Below, one piece after another: positions 62,212-64,000 of a DNA stretch of 64,000 nucleotides (positions are counted from its first letter, which is position 1; every line of letters begins with the position of its first letter). This DNA is from CALAMC01 sp964459465. GTDB taxonomy: Bacteria; Zixibacteria; MSB-5A5; GN15; PGXB01. Below the pieces are notes generated by a model. It saw only the letters and a program-made list of their open reading frames with translations, had not been told where the DNA came from and made no database searches. The stretch lies in NCBI GenBank assembly GCA_964459465.1, contig CAYWLR010000003.1, positions 145,406 to 209,405 of the forward strand, written 5' to 3'. The translations under genes and the position numbers were made by a program.

Positions 62212-62269
62212 CAGTTGTCTTAATACAAGATACTCTAAAACCGGTTGCCATTATAAGGAGTTTTGCAGT

Positions 62270-63187
62270 ATGCCCCGGAAACGATGTTTAATCCTATCAA
62301 TCTGCTTTTTCATAATTTTTGCTTTAATCCCGTTCAGGCCGATCGAATGCAAAAACGTCGAAATGCAGAGCGCTTGGACCAACAGCCCGATTACCGTGGA
62401 TGGCGGTTTCGCCGATTGGGACGGCAAACCGCTGACTTTTTTCGATGACCAAAAGGTTGCGGTCGGGTTCTGTAACGACGGCGATAATTTGTATATCCAT
62501 TTTCGCACCAAAGACCAGATGACAGCGTCTATGATTAAAATGACCGGCCTGACCGCCTATTTCGATATCAAGGGCAAAAAGAAAAAGGATTTTTATATAA
62601 AATATAACGACGGCCCCGCCATGAAAAACCCGATGGGTCGCGGTCAAAACATGCCCCCGCAACGCGATAATTCAGGCGAACAACCTCCGGACGAAGGCGA
62701 CAACAAAGCGAGCCGTCCCGGTGCCAATGCCGACCCGATTTTGACCTGTTACATCAAAGACGTGATTGTCGAAAAAATTATCCCGGTCGATGGCTCCGAA
62801 GGCCCCATGGCGGCCTATAAAAAGGACGGTGAATTTTATTCCTATGAAATGGCCATCCCGCTGAAAGCCAGCGGCGTGCGGGACTACGGATTAGGTCTGG
62901 AACGCGGAAAACTGCTGTCCGTCGGGCTGAAATGGGGCGGCATGCCCGAACGTGAAGGACGCGGCGGTGGCATGAGGATGGGCGGCGGACCCGGCGGCGG
63001 CATGCCCGGCGGCGGCGGACCGGGCGGTGGCGGCGGCATGCCCGGGGGTGGCCCGGGTGGAGGCGGCCCCGGCGGCGGTCCCGGTGGCGGTAACCGTCCC
63101 GATATGCCAGAAGAACAGGAAATCTGGATGAAAGTAACCTCATCATCCGGCCCGACCGCACCGTCAACCGAAACGAAAGGGAAATAA
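62270..63187 (+). CDS. Secreted CBM9-like protein with glycine-rich tail
   Basis: AAGGAG (62255-62260) nine nt before ATG fixes the start. The 305-residue protein has a signal sequence (about residues 1-27, FFIIFALIPFRPIEC, possibly a lipobox) and a beta-sandwich like carbohydrate-binding module 9 (SPITVDGGFADWDGKPLTFF, VGFCNDGDNLYIHFRTKDQ, then FYSYEMAIPLKAS). Residues about 228-275 are almost only Gly, Pro and Met in repeats such as GGGPGGGMPGG. The tail ends KVTSSSGPTAPSTETKGK. Bacteria with similar proteins use them at the surface; the ligand is unknown. The GC-rich repeat may vary in length between strains. Confidence 0.82.
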   Translation: MPRKRCLILSICFFIIFALIPFRPIECKNVEMQSAWTNSPITVDGGFADWDGKPLTFFDDQKVAVGFCNDGDNLYIHFRTKDQMTASMIKMTGLTAYFDIKGKKKKDFYIKYNDGPAMKNPMGRGQNMPPQRDNSGEQPPDEGDNKASRPGANADPILTCYIKDVIVEKIIPVDGSEGPMAAYKKDGEFYSYEMAIPLKASGVRDYGLGLERGKLLSVGLKWGGMPEREGRGGGMRMGGGPGGGMPGGGGPGGGGGMPGGGPGGGGPGGGPGGGNRPDMPEEQEIWMKVTSSSGPTAPSTETKGK

Positions 63188-63221
63188 TAGTAAGTAGAAT
63201 CACGAATCCCGATGAAGAAAA

Positions 63222-63291
63222 GTCGGTCGGGTTCCGAGCCCCGACTTGCCGAAGGCTCTGAACTTTGAAGGGTCGGGACGAAAAACCCGAC
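63222..63291. repeat. GTAGGTCGGGTT palindromic repeat, copy 2
   Basis: Outer stem GTCGGGTT (63226-63233) pairs with AACCCGAC (63284-63291). This copy is longer, with a different and partly duplicated interior that includes CCCCGAC and GGTCGGG. Confidence 0.75.
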
Positions 63292-63310
63292 ATCCTGATG
63301 ATATAAAAAT

Positions 63311-63369
63311 TGTCATCCCGGGCTTGACCCGGGATCCAGTTCTTGATTCGCTTGGATTCCCGCGTATGG
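63311..63369. repeat. TCATCCCGGG-type repeat
   Basis: Opens TGTCATCCCGGG; ATCCCGGG (63315-63322) pairs with CCCGGGAT (63328-63335), followed by CCAG, then GGATTCCCGCG. This matches the widespread TCATCCC/GGGATCCA dispersed repeat seen in many bacterial genomes. Confidence 0.65.
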
Positions 63370-63403
63370 GGGCTGTTGATAAAGTGCATGCATGGTGCAA
63401 GAA

Positions 63404-63448
63404 GTAGGTCGGGTTCCCAATGAAGCGAAGCGCAATGCGAAACCCGAC
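63404..63448. repeat. GTAGGTCGGGTT palindromic repeat, copy 3
   Basis: Outer stem GTCGGGTT (63408-63415) pairs with AACCCGAC (63441-63448). Opens GTAGGTCGGGTTCCC and closes CGAAACCCGAC, as in copy 1, with an unrelated interior. Confidence 0.8.
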
Positions 63449-63548
63449 GACATAATTACTGGGCGTTGGGTGGCCGTGCCAAACTTGGTTTGGCGCGGTC
63501 TTAAAGCAGAGCAATAAATATAAACCCTCATATTCCTCCTGCTCGAGC

Positions 63549-63578
63549 CGGGGCAGGCAGACCACGATGCCTGCCCCG
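63549..63578. repeat. GGGGCAGGC palindrome
   Basis: CGGGGCAGGCA (63549-63559) pairs perfectly over 11 bp with TGCCTGCCCCG (63568-63578), loop GACCACGA. No T tract and no gene upstream on either strand, so it is probably another repeat element. Confidence 0.6.
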
Positions 63579-63731
63579 CAATTATGTACATCATCCGGGT
63601 GCCCCACCGCTCGCATGTTCTGAATTCCCATGAAGAAAAGGGTCCCGAATTCTTATGAGGAATTGCGGTGGAATTATTTATAAGTCAATTAAAGACGACG
63701 CATTGCCATTAAATCCTCTGCATCCCCACAA

Positions 63732-63783
63732 TGTCATTCCCGACCTGGCCAAAGGTGCTGCAGAATGAAGCGCGGGAATCCAT
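63732..63783. repeat. TCATTCCCG-type repeat
   Basis: Opens TGTCATTCCCG (63732 onward) and closes CGCGGGAATCCA. It is the same general class as the element at 63311 with another interior (GACCTGGCCAAAG). Confidence 0.6.
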
Positions 63784-63867
63784 GTCTTATTTTGATTTTC
63801 CTGTAGGTCAAGCGCACTCGGCGCTTGACATTTTTGGCTGCCCGAAATTGGCACCCTGTACGTTGTG

Positions 63868-63893
63868 CCCGGTCGATCCTCAGATCGACCGGG
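63868..63893. repeat. CTCA-loop palindrome, copy 2
   Basis: CCCGGTCGATC (63868-63878) pairs with GATCGACCGGG (63883-63893) around CTCA. Compared with 61678-61701 the stem differs at paired positions (GTT/AAC against ATC/GAT), keeping the pairing. Confidence 0.7.
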
Positions 63894-63930
63894 TTTCTTA
63901 CATTTGGCGAGATCAATCCTGTTTTTAATC

Positions 63931-64000
63931 CTAAAACTCATACTCCCCATATTCAAACGAAATCGGTGGCGGCGGCCCGGGTGGATCGCCATATATATAG
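63931..64000 (-). CDS. C-terminal end of a probable dockerin protein (partial)
   Basis: A minus-strand frame enters from the right edge and stops with TAG at 63931-63933. It encodes YIYGDPPGPPPPISFEYGEY and two more residues. The YIYxxPPGPxP pattern is the ending of dockerin units elsewhere in this window (YIYSNPPGPVP at 52.9 kb), so this is probably the C-terminus of another exported dockerin protein. Only 22 codons are visible. Confidence 0.55.
   Translation of the reverse strand, partial: YIYGDPPGPPPPISFEYGEYEF

Larger units (their letters stand above)
63188..63930. other. Repeat-rich intergenic region
   Basis: About 740 bp with no supported gene. Minus-strand frames across it (63200-63631 and 63678-63992) translate the repeats themselves and give the spurious signature fragments typical of such DNA. 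It holds at least six palindromic elements, listed separately, and a smaller hairpin (GCCAAAC, 63478-63484; GTTTGGC, 63488-63494). Confidence 0.7.

Noticed and set aside
63200..63631. 143-codon minus-strand ORF
   Set aside because: Its translation is that of the intergenic repeats (for example VGFRIALRF and SRVKPGMT), a known source of false genes.
63678..63992. 104-codon minus-strand ORF
   Set aside because: Translates repeat elements; the credible minus-strand frame at the edge is a different one, ending at 63931.
1..64000. CRISPR array, prophage, tRNA or rRNA genes
   Set aside because: No regularly spaced direct repeats, integrase, structural phage genes, T-loop consensus in gaps, or rRNA-like sequence were noticed by eye; a tRNAscan/Infernal run would be decisive.

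Overview
The window reads as a chromosomal segment of a free-living, Gram-negative member of the FCB group. Candidate phylum Zixibacteria is my best guess. The grounds are inferential: several secreted proteins end in type I dockerin repeats of the form NLLDILYLI, one ends in a FlgD-Ig/type IX-like sorting domain, there is an exosortase with an EpsI partner, a serine-palmitoyltransferase-like enzyme of the Bacteroidetes kind, and OmpA/TSP3 outer-membrane architecture. No rRNA, tRNA, CRISPR array, phage or transposase gene was seen. Genes are densely packed on both strands, often with 4-14 bp overlaps.

Layout. 1-8.9 kb: four secreted or surface proteins (three with dockerins; one a subtilase with PKD and cohesin-like domains; one with a type IX-like C-terminus), each followed by an intrinsic hairpin and two preceded by structured leaders. 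9.4-16.4 kb: GH35-type glycosidase, gamma-glutamyltranspeptidase lipoprotein, a bactofilin-like membrane protein and the CstA peptide transporter. 16.4-22.7 kb: GGDEF diguanylate cyclase, then a peptidoglycan-recycling set (NagZ, AnmK, SpoIID-like) and an unknown protein with an AbiGi/DUF2971-like end. 22.7-25.6 kb (minus): glycosyltransferase and OmpA protein. 25.8-32.7 kb: endonuclease V-like protein with altered active site, M20 amidohydrolase, two secreted propeller proteins, YbbR protein and TsaD. 33.0-37.8 kb: nucleotide-sugar dehydrogenase, then a HEAT-repeat protein coupled to an HD-GYP protein with which it shares an N-terminal domain.

37.8-47.5 kb is one long minus-strand run: MscS-type channel, exosortase, EpsI, UbiA-type prenyltransferase, Tat-exported DUF362 protein, NapH-NapG fusion, DUF6599-like lipoprotein, DUF3108-like protein, lipid kinase and DUF5683 protein. 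48.8-51.4 kb (minus) is a translationally coupled trio (RLAN domain, RimK-like ATP-grasp, GNAT-C39 peptidase) that I regard as the best candidate for an undercharacterised biosynthetic system. 51.7-54.6 kb: DUF1028-dockerin protein, a HAD phosphatase and a three-gene SHOCT/DUF2089 operon with an upstream palindrome. 55.1-58.1 kb: a putative sphingolipid module (serine-palmitoyltransferase-like enzyme plus a GNAT protein) and a lipoprotein. 58.1-62.2 kb (minus): macro domain, PAP2, PfkB kinase, YigZ, DprA and an alkyltransferase-like protein. 61.6-63.9 kb is a cluster of palindromic intergenic repeats around a glycine-rich secreted protein. The last 70 bases hold the C-terminus of another probable dockerin protein on the minus strand.

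Together the genes point to heavy investment in secreted and surface proteins, envelope lipid and polysaccharide synthesis, peptidoglycan recycling and c-di-GMP signalling.
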